A stretch of 43,406 bases of DNA from positions 1-43,406 of the forward strand of contig DATLQA010000295.1 in assembly GCA_035535495.1 (NCBI GenBank). The letters are read 5' to 3'. Under the pieces are notes generated by a model. The model was not told the origin of the DNA. It saw nothing but the letters and a program-made list of their open reading frames with translations, and ran no database searches. Of this stretch, positions 32,371 to 40,486 are shown in pieces. The position numbers and the translations under genes were made by a program. Numbering within the stretch: the stretch's first letter is position 1; each line of letters opens with the position of its first letter. Source of the stretch: DASUZB01 sp035535495. GTDB taxonomy: Bacteria > Actinomycetota > CALGFH01.

Positions 32371-33233
32371 CGCCGCTCCCGATGCTCCCGATCCTCCGGG
32401 GAGGCAAACCCCGTCCCCCCGGTCCCGCCCGGTGGCTGCGGTCGCGGCGGGTCGCGCTCGCCGTCGAAGTCGGCGCGACCCTCGAAGGTGGTGGACGCGG
32501 TGGCGTACAGCCGGCGCGGGATGCGGCCGGCCCGGTGGGCGAGCCGGCCGGCCTGCACCGCCTGGCGCATCGCCTCCGCCATCAGGGCCGGCTCCCGCGC
32601 GCGGGTGACCGCGCTGGCCAGGAGCACCCCGTCGCAGCCGAGCTCCATGGCCACGGCGGCGTCGGAGGCGGTGCCGACGCCGGCGTCGAGGATCACCGGG
32701 ACGGTGGCCTGCTCCAGGATGATGCGCAGGTTGTAGGGGTTGCAAATGCCCATGCCCGAGCCGATCGGCGAGCCGAGCGGCATCACCGCGGCACAGCCGA
32801 GCTCGGCGAGCTGGCGGGCGAGCACCGGGTCGTCGCTGGTGTAGGGGAGCACGGTGAAACCGTCGTCGACCAGCTCCTCGGCTGCCTCGCGCAGCTCGAC
32901 CGTGTCGGGCAGCAGGGTGCGGTCGTCCCCGATCACCTCGAGCTTGACCCAGTCGGTCTCGAACGCCTCCCTGGCCAGCTTGGCGGTGCGCACCGCGTCG
33001 CGGGCGGTGAAGCACCCGGCGGTGTTGGGCAGCACCTTGCAGCCCACCCTGGCGAGCACGTCGAGGACCGAGCCGCGTGCGTCCGGGCTGGTCCGGCGGA
33101 GCGCCACCGTGGCCATCTCGGTCCCGGAGGCGACCAGGGCGCGCTCGAGCGCGTCCAGGCTGGTGGCACCGCCGGTGCCCATCACCAGTCGTGAGGCGAA
33201 CGCCTGGCCGGCGATCACGAGCGGGTCGTCCAT
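32367..33233 (-). CDS. thiG: Thiazole synthase ThiG (288 aa)
   Basis: Condenses deoxyxylulose phosphate, dehydroglycine and the ThiS thiocarboxylate into the thiazole of thiamine. Catalytic Lys is K97 in DWVKLEVIGD; phosphate-binding loops include PLGSPIGSG and DAGVGTASDAA. GRIPRRLYATASTT marks the normal C-terminus, after which about 35 extra Pro/Gly/Arg-rich residues make it longer than the usual 255. GGGAGG lies seven bases before the ATG. Three bases separate it from the thiS stop. Confidence 0.97.
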   Translation of the reverse strand: MDDPLVIAGQAFASRLVMGTGGATSLDALERALVASGTEMATVALRRTSPDARGSVLDVLARVGCKVLPNTAGCFTARDAVRTAKLAREAFETDWVKLEVIGDDRTLLPDTVELREAAEELVDDGFTVLPYTSDDPVLARQLAELGCAAVMPLGSPIGSGMGICNPYNLRIILEQATVPVILDAGVGTASDAAVAMELGCDGVLLASAVTRAREPALMAEAMRQAVQAGRLAHRAGRIPRRLYATASTTFEGRADFDGERDPPRPQPPGGTGGTGFASPEDREHRERR

Positions 33234-33236
33234 CCT

Positions 33237-33443
33237 TCAACCTCCCTGGGTGGCACCGAGGACCTCGAGCCGGTCGCGCTCGGTCAGCACGGTCGACTCC
33301 CAGGCCGAGCGGGGCACCACGGTGCCGTTCACGGCCACGGCGATGCCGCCGCGCGCCGTCTGATGGCCGAGCCCTGCGAGCACCCCGGCGACGCTGGCCC
33401 CGCCGTCGACCTGGACCGGCTCGCCGTTGACGATCACGGTCAT
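33237..33443 (-). CDS. thiS: Sulfur carrier protein ThiS (68 aa)
   Basis: Ubiquitin-like sulfur carrier whose C-terminal Gly-Gly is adenylated and thiocarboxylated to deliver sulfur to ThiG. It begins MTVIVNGEPV and ends ATQGG, with the core VAVNGTVVPRSAW and RDRLEVL. The ATG at 33443 overlaps the thiO stop as ATGA. No thiF adenylyltransferase lies in this operon, so activation is probably done by an enzyme encoded elsewhere. Confidence 0.95.
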   Translation of the reverse strand: MTVIVNGEPVQVDGGASVAGVLAGLGHQTARGGIAVAVNGTVVPRSAWESTVLTERDRLEVLGATQGG

Positions 33444-34642
33444 GCGGTGCTCCCCACCTCGGAGCCGGCGCGCCGCAGCGGTCCGGCCGTGCCGGCGCGG
33501 TCGAAGCGGCGCGGCGAGAACGGGGCGATCGCCTCCGGCGTCCGCCCGTCCAGCAGCAGTTCGGTGATGGCCTCGGCGGTGACCGGGGTGAGCAGGATGC
33601 CGTTGCGGTAGTGGCCGGTCGCCACCACCAGCCCGTCGAGTCCGGTCTCCCCCAGCAGCGGGGCGTTGTCCGGCGACCCCGGCCGCAGCCCGACCGCGGT
33701 CTCGGTCAGCTCCAGCTCGTCGACGTCGGGCAGGAGCTCGGCGGCCGCGCGCAGCAGGTGGTGGACCGCGCCGGCGGTCACGCGTTGGTCGAAGCCTTGC
33801 TCCTCGACGGTCGCCCCCACCACCACGCGGCCGTCCGCACGCGGCACGACGTAGGCCTCGAGGCCGCGGACGTTGCGTCTGGCCAGCGGCTCCGACGCCG
33901 GCCCGCGCAAGTGCAGGAGCTGGCCCTTCACCGGCCGGACGGGCGGGAGCAGCGCCGGGTCGAGCCCGTCGAGGGCCCCGCTCGAGGCGCCGGCCGCCAG
34001 CACCACCGTCCCCGCCGCGAGCGCCTCGCCGCCGTCGAGCACCAGGCCGCGGACCCGCCCGCCGGCGACCCGCAGGCCGCGGGCCGTGGCCGGCCGGAGC
34101 ACCACACCGGCGCGCGCCGCCGCGGCCAGCAGCGCGCCGACCAGGGCGCGGTTGTCGACCTGATGGTCGCCTGGCACCAGGACGCCGCCGCGGACGCCAG
34201 GGGCGAGGCCGGGCTCGAGGCTGCGGCACTCCCGGCTGCGCAGCCGCTCGACCTCGAGGCCGAGGCCCTGCTGGAAGCGGTACAGGTCGTCGATCGCGGC
34301 CAGGTCGTCGGGGTCGCGCGCCACGCTGAGGGTGCCGCACGCCAGGTAGCCGACCGGTCGGCCGGCGGCCTCCTCGAGCTCGGCGGCGAAGCCAGGCCAG
34401 CGTGCCGCGGCGGCGAGATTGAGGCGGAGCAGCGCCTGCTCGCCGTAGTGGACCTCGGTGACCGGGGCGAGCATGCCGGCCGCGGCCCATGACGCGCCGC
34501 CGCCGGGAGCCGGGTCCACCACCGTGACCCTGAGCCCGGCCGAGGCGGCCCGCCAGGCCACCGCCAGGCCGATCACGCCGCCACCGACCACGGCCAGGTC
34601 GCCGGCTGGTGCGGCCGGCGACGCGCTGCCCTTGACGGTCAC
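33440..34642 (-). CDS. thiO: Glycine oxidase ThiO (400 aa)
   Basis: FAD enzyme that oxidises glycine to the dehydroglycine (iminoacetate) used by ThiG. DAO-fold signatures are LAVVGGGVIGLAVAWRAA at residue 15, GGGASWAAAGMLAP, and the C-terminal GLRPGSPDNAPLLGE and VATGHYRNGILLTP. First gene of the thiO-thiS-thiG-thiE operon, directly behind the TPP riboswitch. GTG at 34642 is nine bases after GGAGGAG, and that Shine-Dalgarno lies at the 3' edge of the riboswitch, so translation is the likely control point. Confidence 0.95.
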   Translation of the reverse strand: MTVKGSASPAAPAGDLAVVGGGVIGLAVAWRAASAGLRVTVVDPAPGGGASWAAAGMLAPVTEVHYGEQALLRLNLAAAARWPGFAAELEEAAGRPVGYLACGTLSVARDPDDLAAIDDLYRFQQGLGLEVERLRSRECRSLEPGLAPGVRGGVLVPGDHQVDNRALVGALLAAAARAGVVLRPATARGLRVAGGRVRGLVLDGGEALAAGTVVLAAGASSGALDGLDPALLPPVRPVKGQLLHLRGPASEPLARRNVRGLEAYVVPRADGRVVVGATVEEQGFDQRVTAGAVHHLLRAAAELLPDVDELELTETAVGLRPGSPDNAPLLGETGLDGLVVATGHYRNGILLTPVTAEAITELLLDGRTPEAIAPFSPRRFDRAGTAGPLRRAGSEVGSTA

Positions 34643-34654
34643 GGTTCGGATCTC

Positions 34655-34743
34655 CTCCCTCCGCCGGCATTACCCGGAGCAGGTTCGACGGTCGGCGGCC
34701 CGCCAGCCGCCCTCTCAGCCCGGTCGGCCCGGGCTCCCGTGGG
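34655..34743 (-). promoter_or_regulatory. TPP riboswitch (THI element)
   Basis: Read on the minus strand, the conserved core CTGAGAGGG is followed by GAACCTGCTCCGGGTAATG and CCGGCGGAGGGA, the pyrimidine- and pyrophosphate-sensing halves of the thiamine pyrophosphate riboswitch. The 5' CGGGAGCCCGGG forms part of the closing helices. It ends next to the thiO ribosome binding site, about 13 bases before the GTG. Thiamine pyrophosphate binding should shut off thiO-thiS-thiG-thiE. Confidence 0.95.
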
Positions 34744-34791
34744 GTGTCCACATCGAGCCTACTCCTCTCCTGGCCTCGCCCTCACGGCGGG

Positions 34792-35550
34792 TCAGGCGAG
34801 CAGGCCGACGGCGACGTTGTCGCCGGCGCCGCCACTGAAGGCGTCCAGCACCAGCTGGCGGGCGGCCGCGACGAGGTCGGTGGCGGCGGCCGCCTGGCGC
34901 AGCCGCTCCTCCCAGTCCGGGCCGAGATAGTCCATCAGCCCGTCCGAGGCGACCAGCAACCGGTCCCCTTCGTCGAACGGCGCCCAGTAGACCCTGGGCA
35001 GCGGCGAGCCGGGACCGAGGAACGGGCCCTCCGCGCCGACCTCCTCGAACTCCGGACCGAGGCGGAGCGCGACCGTGTCCCCGAGCGAGGCGCCGTAGAC
35101 CTGGCCACCCGCGACCAGGGCGATGCTGAGGGCGGTACGGCTGGCCTGGCGCGACCGGCCCGCGCCGGCGAGTGCGGCGACCACCGCCTTGCGGGCGGCG
35201 CCGAAGAGCTCGTGGACGGCCGCCGCCGGATCCAGGCCGTCCCGCTCCAGCAGGGGGCCGGCCTCCCGCGCGACCGCGCCGAGCGCCGCCCTGGCCGCGT
35301 CGAAGCCGTTGTGGCCGTCGGCCACGGCCAGCAGCCAGCCGGCCGGGCCGGCGGCGGCGAGCACCGCGTCCTCGTTGGGGTCGACGTAGGGGTAGCGCTT
35401 CGCCTCCTGCCCGCGGGAGATCGCCAGCGCCGCGCGCGGTTCCAGCGACGCCGTGCCGACCTTCCCGAGCACCGTGTGGCGGTCGCCCCAGAGCACCTCT
35501 GTCCGGCCGTGCTCCGCCAGCGCTATCGCCTCCCCGCGGTCGCACGGCAC
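34792..35550 (-). CDS. PP2C-like protein phosphatase (252 aa)
   Basis: PPM/PP2C-fold phosphatase, usually a Mn/Mg-dependent Ser/Thr phosphatase. It has DPNEDAVLA (D61), VADGHNG (D78), GDTVALRLG, LLVASDGLMDYLG and the final GAGDNVAVGL with D244-N245. The DG-H-x-G motif reads DGHNG, still compatible with metal binding. No membrane segment, so cytoplasmic. The start is the least certain part: GTG at 35550 has no strong ribosome binding site. It lies just upstream of the thi riboswitch in the same direction. Confidence 0.75.
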   Translation of the reverse strand: MPCDRGEAIALAEHGRTEVLWGDRHTVLGKVGTASLEPRAALAISRGQEAKRYPYVDPNEDAVLAAAGPAGWLLAVADGHNGFDAARAALGAVAREAGPLLERDGLDPAAAVHELFGAARKAVVAALAGAGRSRQASRTALSIALVAGGQVYGASLGDTVALRLGPEFEEVGAEGPFLGPGSPLPRVYWAPFDEGDRLLVASDGLMDYLGPDWEERLRQAAAATDLVAAARQLVLDAFSGGAGDNVAVGLLA

Positions 35551-35946
35551 GGTCCGGCTCGCGCACGCCGGCGTGGCATATCGATACCGCTCGGAAGCGG
35601 CCTTGACAACCGGACCCTGGCAGCCCTGGGACAGGCGCTGTTCCGCTCGGCGTCGTCGCCGGCGCTCGAGGGCGATCCCGCCAAGACGTCAATGTCTGCT
35701 GGTGTATCGTGTACTGTCCCGTTCCAATCCCTTTGCCGCCTTCGCGCACTCAGTCCGCCCGTTTCGTCGTGCCAGCATGAACCTGAGCAGCGGCAGGTCA
35801 GCAGCTGCCGCGGCGGCGGCCGCCGGTCGTCGGCGGTTGTCCCCAGCCCTTCTTGCCGGGCTGGCCCTGTCGCCCCGATGCGCGCAAGATGATCGGGTGC
35901 AGCCAACCCGACCCTTTCTGTCGACCTTTGGAGCAGCCCAGAAGCC
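35551..35946. other. Intergenic region between the PP2C-like and histidine kinase genes
   Basis: 396 bases separating divergent genes. No convincing coding frame: the open frames here are shadows without a ribosome binding site. A hairpin CCAGCCC/GGGCTGG lies at 35843-35864. TTGACA occurs at 35603 but has no -10 box at the right distance. Both promoters should be here, but I cannot place them. Confidence 0.4.
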
Positions 35947-37836
35947 GTGACCGGACAAGTGGCGTACCGCCTCGTCGCACTTTTCGCGGCGTTCATGACG
36001 CTACTCGTGGCCGCGTGGCTCTCCGTTGATCTCGGCGGATCCGAGGTCGCCACCTGGGTCGACCACGGGACCCAGGCGGCCGCCGCGCTCGGCGCCGGAG
36101 CGGCCTGCTTCTACGCCTCCAGGCGGGAGCCCTACGGGCTTGGACGCGCCTGGACCCAGGCCCTCCGCCGTGGCTGGCGGCTGGTGGGTGCCGCCGCCAT
36201 CATCTGGGGCCTCGCCAAGCTGGTGTGGATCTACCAGGACCAGGTGCTGCACCGGCAGCCGTCGTTCCCGCTGGCCGAGATCGGCTACCTGGCTTCGATC
36301 CCGCTGCTGGCCACGGGCATGCTGGCCTTCCCGATCTCGGTCGGCCAGCCGGCGGCGCGGATCCGCACGCTGCTCGACGCGCTGATCATCGCCGCCTCGC
36401 TGCTCGCGGTGAGCTGGGTCACCACCATCAGCCCCCTGATCGACCAGCTCGACAAGACCGCTCCGGGCGAGCTGACCTCGGTCAACCTGGTGGTCCAGCT
36501 GGCCAGCCCGATCTTCGACATCCTGGTCGCGACGGTCGCCCTGTCGCTGCTGGTCCGGACGCGCGGGCGTGATCCGGCGCCGATGACCATGCTCTGCCTG
36601 GCGATGCTGGCGCTGGCCGTCTCCTGTTCCGGCTACGTCCACCTGGAGGCGACCGGCCGCTATGGGGCGTACAGCCTGATCGACGTCCTCCGCCTGGTCG
36701 GCTGGCTGCTGATCCTGGTGGCGGCGCTGCGGCCGATGGCCGCCCACGTCGACCGGCGCGAGGAGCGGCAGTCGCTGGCCCGCATCACCCTGCCCTACGC
36801 GCTGCTGGCGCTGGCGATCCTGACGGTGGTCACCGTCAGGGTGTCGACCGACGAGCCGAACCGCTTCCTGTTCATCGACTCGATGGTGCTGGCCGCGCTG
36901 GTGATCGCGCGCCAGCTGGTCACCCTGATCGAGAACCGGCAACTGAACCGGCGCCTGGAGCGCATGGTCGAGGAGCTCTCCGAGCGGGAGGCGCAGCTCG
37001 AGCGGGCGCTCCAGCGCGAGCAGCAGGCGGCCGAACTCCTGCGCGCGGCCGACGCCATGAAGGACACCTTCCTGCGGGCCGTCTCCCACGACCTGCGCAA
37101 CCCGCTCACCGCCATCCTCGGGGTGGCGCTCACCCTGGAGCGGACCAGGCTGCAGCTCCCCAGGGAGAAGGCCATGGAGCTGCTCGGCATGCTGGTGGAG
37201 AAGGCCCGCAAGCTCGACCGCCTGCTCGCCGACCTGCTCGACCTGAACCGGCTGGAGCAGGGCGTGCTAGAGCCCAACCGCTCGCATACCGACATCAGCG
37301 TGCTCATCCGCCACCTGGTGGACGAGGTCGAGCACCTGGAGGGGCGCCCGGTCTACGTCGACGTGCCCGGTCTGGTGGCCGACATCGACGCGCCCAAGGT
37401 CGAGCGCATCCTCGAGAACCTGCTGATCAACACGACCAGGCACACCCCGGCGGGCACGCCGGTGTGGGTTCGCGGCATGATCCGCGGCCGCGACCTCGAG
37501 CTGGTGGTCGAGGACGCCGGTCCCGGCGTCCCTGCGGAGCTGGCCGGCTCCATCTTCGAGCCGTTCCGGCAGGGCCCCAACGCCGCCAGGAAGTCGTCCG
37601 GGGTCGGCATCGGCCTGTCGCTGGTCGCCCGCTTCGCCGAACTCCACGGCGGTCGCGCCTGGGTGGGCGAGCGCTACGGCGGCGGGGCCGCCTTCCACGT
37701 GCTGCTGCCGGACGCGGTGGTCCAGAACGGCCAGCTCGCCGGGCTCCCGGCGACGCCCGCACGGGCATCAGACGGCCAGCAGCCCGTCCCCGACGGCGCC
37801 GCCGGGGTCGCCCAGCGGTCCGGCGCGCGGCGCTAG
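35947..37836 (+). CDS. Membrane sensor histidine kinase, orphan (629 aa)
   Basis: About nine N-terminal membrane helices (residues 7-325) form an integral membrane sensor of unknown ligand. A coiled coil (335-375) leads to the HisKA domain with H381 in RAVSHDLRNPLT, then the HATPase domain with ENLLINTTRHTP (N box), VEDAGPGVP (G1) and SSGVGIGLSLVARFAELHGG (F/G2). A 45-residue disordered tail follows. No response regulator gene is adjacent. GTG at 35947 has only a weak AGAAG before it; ATG at 35998 would remove part of the first helix. Confidence 0.85.
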   Translation: MTGQVAYRLVALFAAFMTLLVAAWLSVDLGGSEVATWVDHGTQAAAALGAGAACFYASRREPYGLGRAWTQALRRGWRLVGAAAIIWGLAKLVWIYQDQVLHRQPSFPLAEIGYLASIPLLATGMLAFPISVGQPAARIRTLLDALIIAASLLAVSWVTTISPLIDQLDKTAPGELTSVNLVVQLASPIFDILVATVALSLLVRTRGRDPAPMTMLCLAMLALAVSCSGYVHLEATGRYGAYSLIDVLRLVGWLLILVAALRPMAAHVDRREERQSLARITLPYALLALAILTVVTVRVSTDEPNRFLFIDSMVLAALVIARQLVTLIENRQLNRRLERMVEELSEREAQLERALQREQQAAELLRAADAMKDTFLRAVSHDLRNPLTAILGVALTLERTRLQLPREKAMELLGMLVEKARKLDRLLADLLDLNRLEQGVLEPNRSHTDISVLIRHLVDEVEHLEGRPVYVDVPGLVADIDAPKVERILENLLINTTRHTPAGTPVWVRGMIRGRDLELVVEDAGPGVPAELAGSIFEPFRQGPNAARKSSGVGIGLSLVARFAELHGGRAWVGERYGGGAAFHVLLPDAVVQNGQLAGLPATPARASDGQQPVPDGAAGVAQRSGARR

Positions 37837-37930
37837 GCCCCCCGGACCGAGGCCAGAACCCCTTCACGCACCGCCTGCTTCCGGCACACTGACCCCGAGC
37901 GCCTGCCGCCGGGCATGAGAGAGGGCCGAG

Positions 37931-38815
37931 ATGACCGACACGCGTACCGCCGCAGTGCTGGGCACGGGGATCATGGGCTCCGCGATCGCGCGGCGGCTGC
38001 TCGCATCGGGGTTCGCGGTGCGGGTCTGGAACCGTACCCGCGAGCGGGCGGAGCCGCTGGTCGAGGCAGGTGCCGAGCTGGCCGACTCGCCGGCCGACGC
38101 GGCCGACCAGGCCGAGTACGTGCTCACCGTGCTGACCGACGGTGGCGCGGTCGAAGGGACCATGTTCGGCCGGCGCGGCGCCGCCGCGGCCATGGCCGAC
38201 GGCGCCGTCTGGCTGCAGACCAGCACCGTCGGCATGCGCTCGGCCCAGGTGCTCGGCCGGGCCGCGGCCATGCAGGACCTCATCTACGTGGACTGCCCCG
38301 TGCTCGGCTCCAAGGAGCCGGCCGAGCGTGGCGAGCTGGTGGTGCTCGCGTCCGGTCCTGACGAGGTCCGGGAGCGCTGCGTGCCAGTCTTCGATTCGCT
38401 GGCCAAGCGGGTCCTCTGGGTCGGGCCGGCCGGGAGCGGGTCCAGGCTCAAGCTGGTCGCCAACGCCTGGCTGATCGGCGTGGTCGGCGCGCTGGCCGAG
38501 GCGGTCGCGCTGGCCCAGTGCACCGGCGTGGACCCCGACCAGTTCCTCGAAGCCATCAAGGGCGGGTCGGTCGGTGCCCCGATCGCGGAGATCAAGGGTC
38601 GGGCGATGATCGACGCCCAGTTCCCGCCGAGCTTCCCGCTGTCCCTCGCGCACAAGGACATCCGCCTGGTGCAGCAGGCCGCGATCGACTGCGACCTGAT
38701 GCTGCCGCTCGCCGGCACCATGGCCCAGCAGTTCGGCCGCGCCATCCAGCTCGGCCACGGCGACGACGACCTGGCCGCGGTGTACTACGCGGTGAGCGGC
38801 AACAAGGCGCTGTGA
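37931..38815 (+). CDS. 3-hydroxyisobutyrate dehydrogenase family NAD(P) oxidoreductase (294 aa)
   Basis: Beta-hydroxyacid dehydrogenase. The Rossmann motif is VLGTGIMGSAIA (9-20), with NRT at 34-36 suggesting NADP preference. The substrate-binding segment is DCPVLGSKEPAERGEL (121-136), where SGS/LGS precedes K128, and the catalytic lysine is K174 in LKLVANAW. The sequence resembles the glyoxylate/succinic semialdehyde reductase-like branch more than true 3-hydroxyisobutyrate dehydrogenase (inference). GAGAGGG lies five bases before the ATG. A strong hairpin ends the gene about 130 bases downstream. Confidence 0.85.
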   Translation: MTDTRTAAVLGTGIMGSAIARRLLASGFAVRVWNRTRERAEPLVEAGAELADSPADAADQAEYVLTVLTDGGAVEGTMFGRRGAAAAMADGAVWLQTSTVGMRSAQVLGRAAAMQDLIYVDCPVLGSKEPAERGELVVLASGPDEVRERCVPVFDSLAKRVLWVGPAGSGSRLKLVANAWLIGVVGALAEAVALAQCTGVDPDQFLEAIKGGSVGAPIAEIKGRAMIDAQFPPSFPLSLAHKDIRLVQQAAIDCDLMLPLAGTMAQQFGRAIQLGHGDDDLAAVYYAVSGNKAL

Positions 38816-38944
38816 CGCCTCCGGCGCGAACCTCGTGACGGCGTCTCAGGCTGCGACGTCGTCTCGCCGCAACAGCAACGGCGGGTCGCTGCACCGTGCG
38901 GACGGACAGCGAGGCAGGCTGGTAGCTGGAGCCTGAGCGGTACC

Positions 38945-38972
38945 CCCCACGCCCGCGCCGGCGGGCGTGGGG
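38945..38972 (+). terminator. GC-rich hairpin between two plus-strand genes
   Basis: Perfect 12-base inverted repeat CCCCACGCCCGC (38945-38956) and GCGGGCGTGGGG (38961-38972) around a four-base loop, followed by TCTGT. It stands 130 bases after the dehydrogenase gene and 48 before the aminomutase gene, so it separates the two transcripts. Confidence 0.65.
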
Positions 38973-39020
38973 TCTGTATGCTGCCGGTCAGGAGTGCCAC
39001 CAGCTCGGAGGGATGCAACG

Positions 39021-40415
39021 ATGCACACCGACGCCGACCCGTTCTCCGGGCGGACGCCGCGGGCTCATCCCGCCGAGCAGCCGCTCGCCTACCCGTTGCA
39101 GCGCGACTGGGCCGAGCCGGACTGGCGCAGGCTCCCCGGCTGGAGCGACGTCACCACCCAGGAGTGGGAGTCGGCCCAGTGGCAGCGCGCCCACACGGTC
39201 AAGAACCTCCGCCAGCTGCTGGCCGTCTTCGGCGAGCAGTTCCCCGCCGACCTGCTCGCCTCGGTCGAGCGCGACCAGGCCGAGCGGGCCACCATGTCGA
39301 TGCTGATCCCGCCGCAGATGCTCAACACCATGGACGAGCGGGACCTGTGGCGCGACCCGGTGCGGCGCTACATGCTGCCGGCCTTCGGCGACCGCGACGA
39401 CCAGTGGCCCAGCCATCCGCTGTCGACTCGCGACAGCCTCCACGAGGCCGACATGTGGGCGGTCGAGGGGCTGACCCACCGTTACCCCACCAAGGTCCTG
39501 GCGGAACTGCTGCCCACCTGCCCGCAGTACTGCGGCCACTGCACCCGCATGGACCTGGTCGGCAACTCCACCGCCCAGATCGCCAAGTACAAGTTCCAGA
39601 TCAAGCAGCCCGACCGCCACGGGCAGATCCTCGACTACCTGCGCCGCACCCCGTCAGTCCGCGACGTGGTGGTCTCCGGCGGCGACGTCGCCAACCTGCC
39701 CATCCGGGTGCTGGAGCAGTTCGTCTCCGACCTGCTCGACATCGACCACATCCGCGACGTCCGCCTGGCCTCCAAGGCCCTGATGGGGCTCCCCCAGCAC
39801 TTCCTGCAGGACCAGGTGCTCGCCGGCCTGGAACGGCTGGCGCGCAAGGCCCGCGACCGGGACGTCGACCTGGCCCTGCACGTGCACGTCAACCACGCCA
39901 ACTCGCTCACCCCGCTGGTCGCCAAGGCGGTCCGGGCGCTGCTCGACATGGGCTTCCGCGACGTGCGCAACCAGGGGGTGCTGCTGCGCGGGGTCAACGC
40001 CACCCCGGCCGACCTGCTGGAACTCTGCTTCACCCTGCTCGACCGGACCCGGGTCCTGCCGTACTACTTCTACATGTGCGACATGATCCCCAACTCCGAG
40101 CACTGGCGCGTCTCGGTCGCCGAGGCCCAGCGGCTGCAGCACGCCATCATGGGGTACCTGCCCGGGTTCGCCACCCCACGGGTGGTCTGCGACGTGCCCT
40201 TCGTCGGCAAGCGCTGGGTCCACCAGGTCGAGGAGTACGACCGGGACAAGGGCATCTCCTACTGGACCAAGAACTACCGCACCGGCATCGAGTTCGACGA
40301 CCCGGAGGCGCTGCAGCGGCGCTACGAGTACTACGACCCGATCCGCGACCTGCCCGAATCGGGCCAGGCGTACTGGCGGCGCTTTGGCGTGCCCGACACC
40401 GTCCCGGTCACCTGA
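39021..40415 (+). CDS. KamA-family radical SAM aminomutase, lysine 2,3-aminomutase-like (464 aa)
   Basis: Radical SAM, PLP-dependent aminomutase family. The [4Fe-4S]/SAM cysteines are C167, C171 and C174 in PTCPQYCGHCTR. The PLP-binding lysine sits in CDVPFVGKRW, where lysine 2,3-aminomutase has DAPGGGGK. The two aspartates that hold the lysine side-chain amine in the Clostridium enzyme appear conserved in YFYMCDMI and VVCDVP. It probably makes beta-lysine or isomerises a related amino acid (inference). It is longer than the EF-P-modifying EpmB. GGAGGG lies eight bases before the ATG. No acetyltransferase or other partner gene is adjacent. Confidence 0.8.
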   Translation: MHTDADPFSGRTPRAHPAEQPLAYPLQRDWAEPDWRRLPGWSDVTTQEWESAQWQRAHTVKNLRQLLAVFGEQFPADLLASVERDQAERATMSMLIPPQMLNTMDERDLWRDPVRRYMLPAFGDRDDQWPSHPLSTRDSLHEADMWAVEGLTHRYPTKVLAELLPTCPQYCGHCTRMDLVGNSTAQIAKYKFQIKQPDRHGQILDYLRRTPSVRDVVVSGGDVANLPIRVLEQFVSDLLDIDHIRDVRLASKALMGLPQHFLQDQVLAGLERLARKARDRDVDLALHVHVNHANSLTPLVAKAVRALLDMGFRDVRNQGVLLRGVNATPADLLELCFTLLDRTRVLPYYFYMCDMIPNSEHWRVSVAEAQRLQHAIMGYLPGFATPRVVCDVPFVGKRWVHQVEEYDRDKGISYWTKNYRTGIEFDDPEALQRRYEYYDPIRDLPESGQAYWRRFGVPDTVPVT

Positions 40416-40440
40416 GGCCCAGCGAGGCCGCGGCAACCTC

Positions 40441-40469
40441 CGGCGCCACGGGGTTGCCCCGTGGCGCCG
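40441..40469. terminator. Bidirectional terminator hairpin
   Basis: Perfect 13-base inverted repeat CGGCGCCACGGGG and CCCCGTGGCGCCG around TTG, lying in the 71-base gap between the convergent aminomutase and Gmad2-protein genes. Its symmetry allows it to serve both strands. Confidence 0.75.
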
Positions 40470-40486
40470 GTCGCTCGTGCGGGCGG

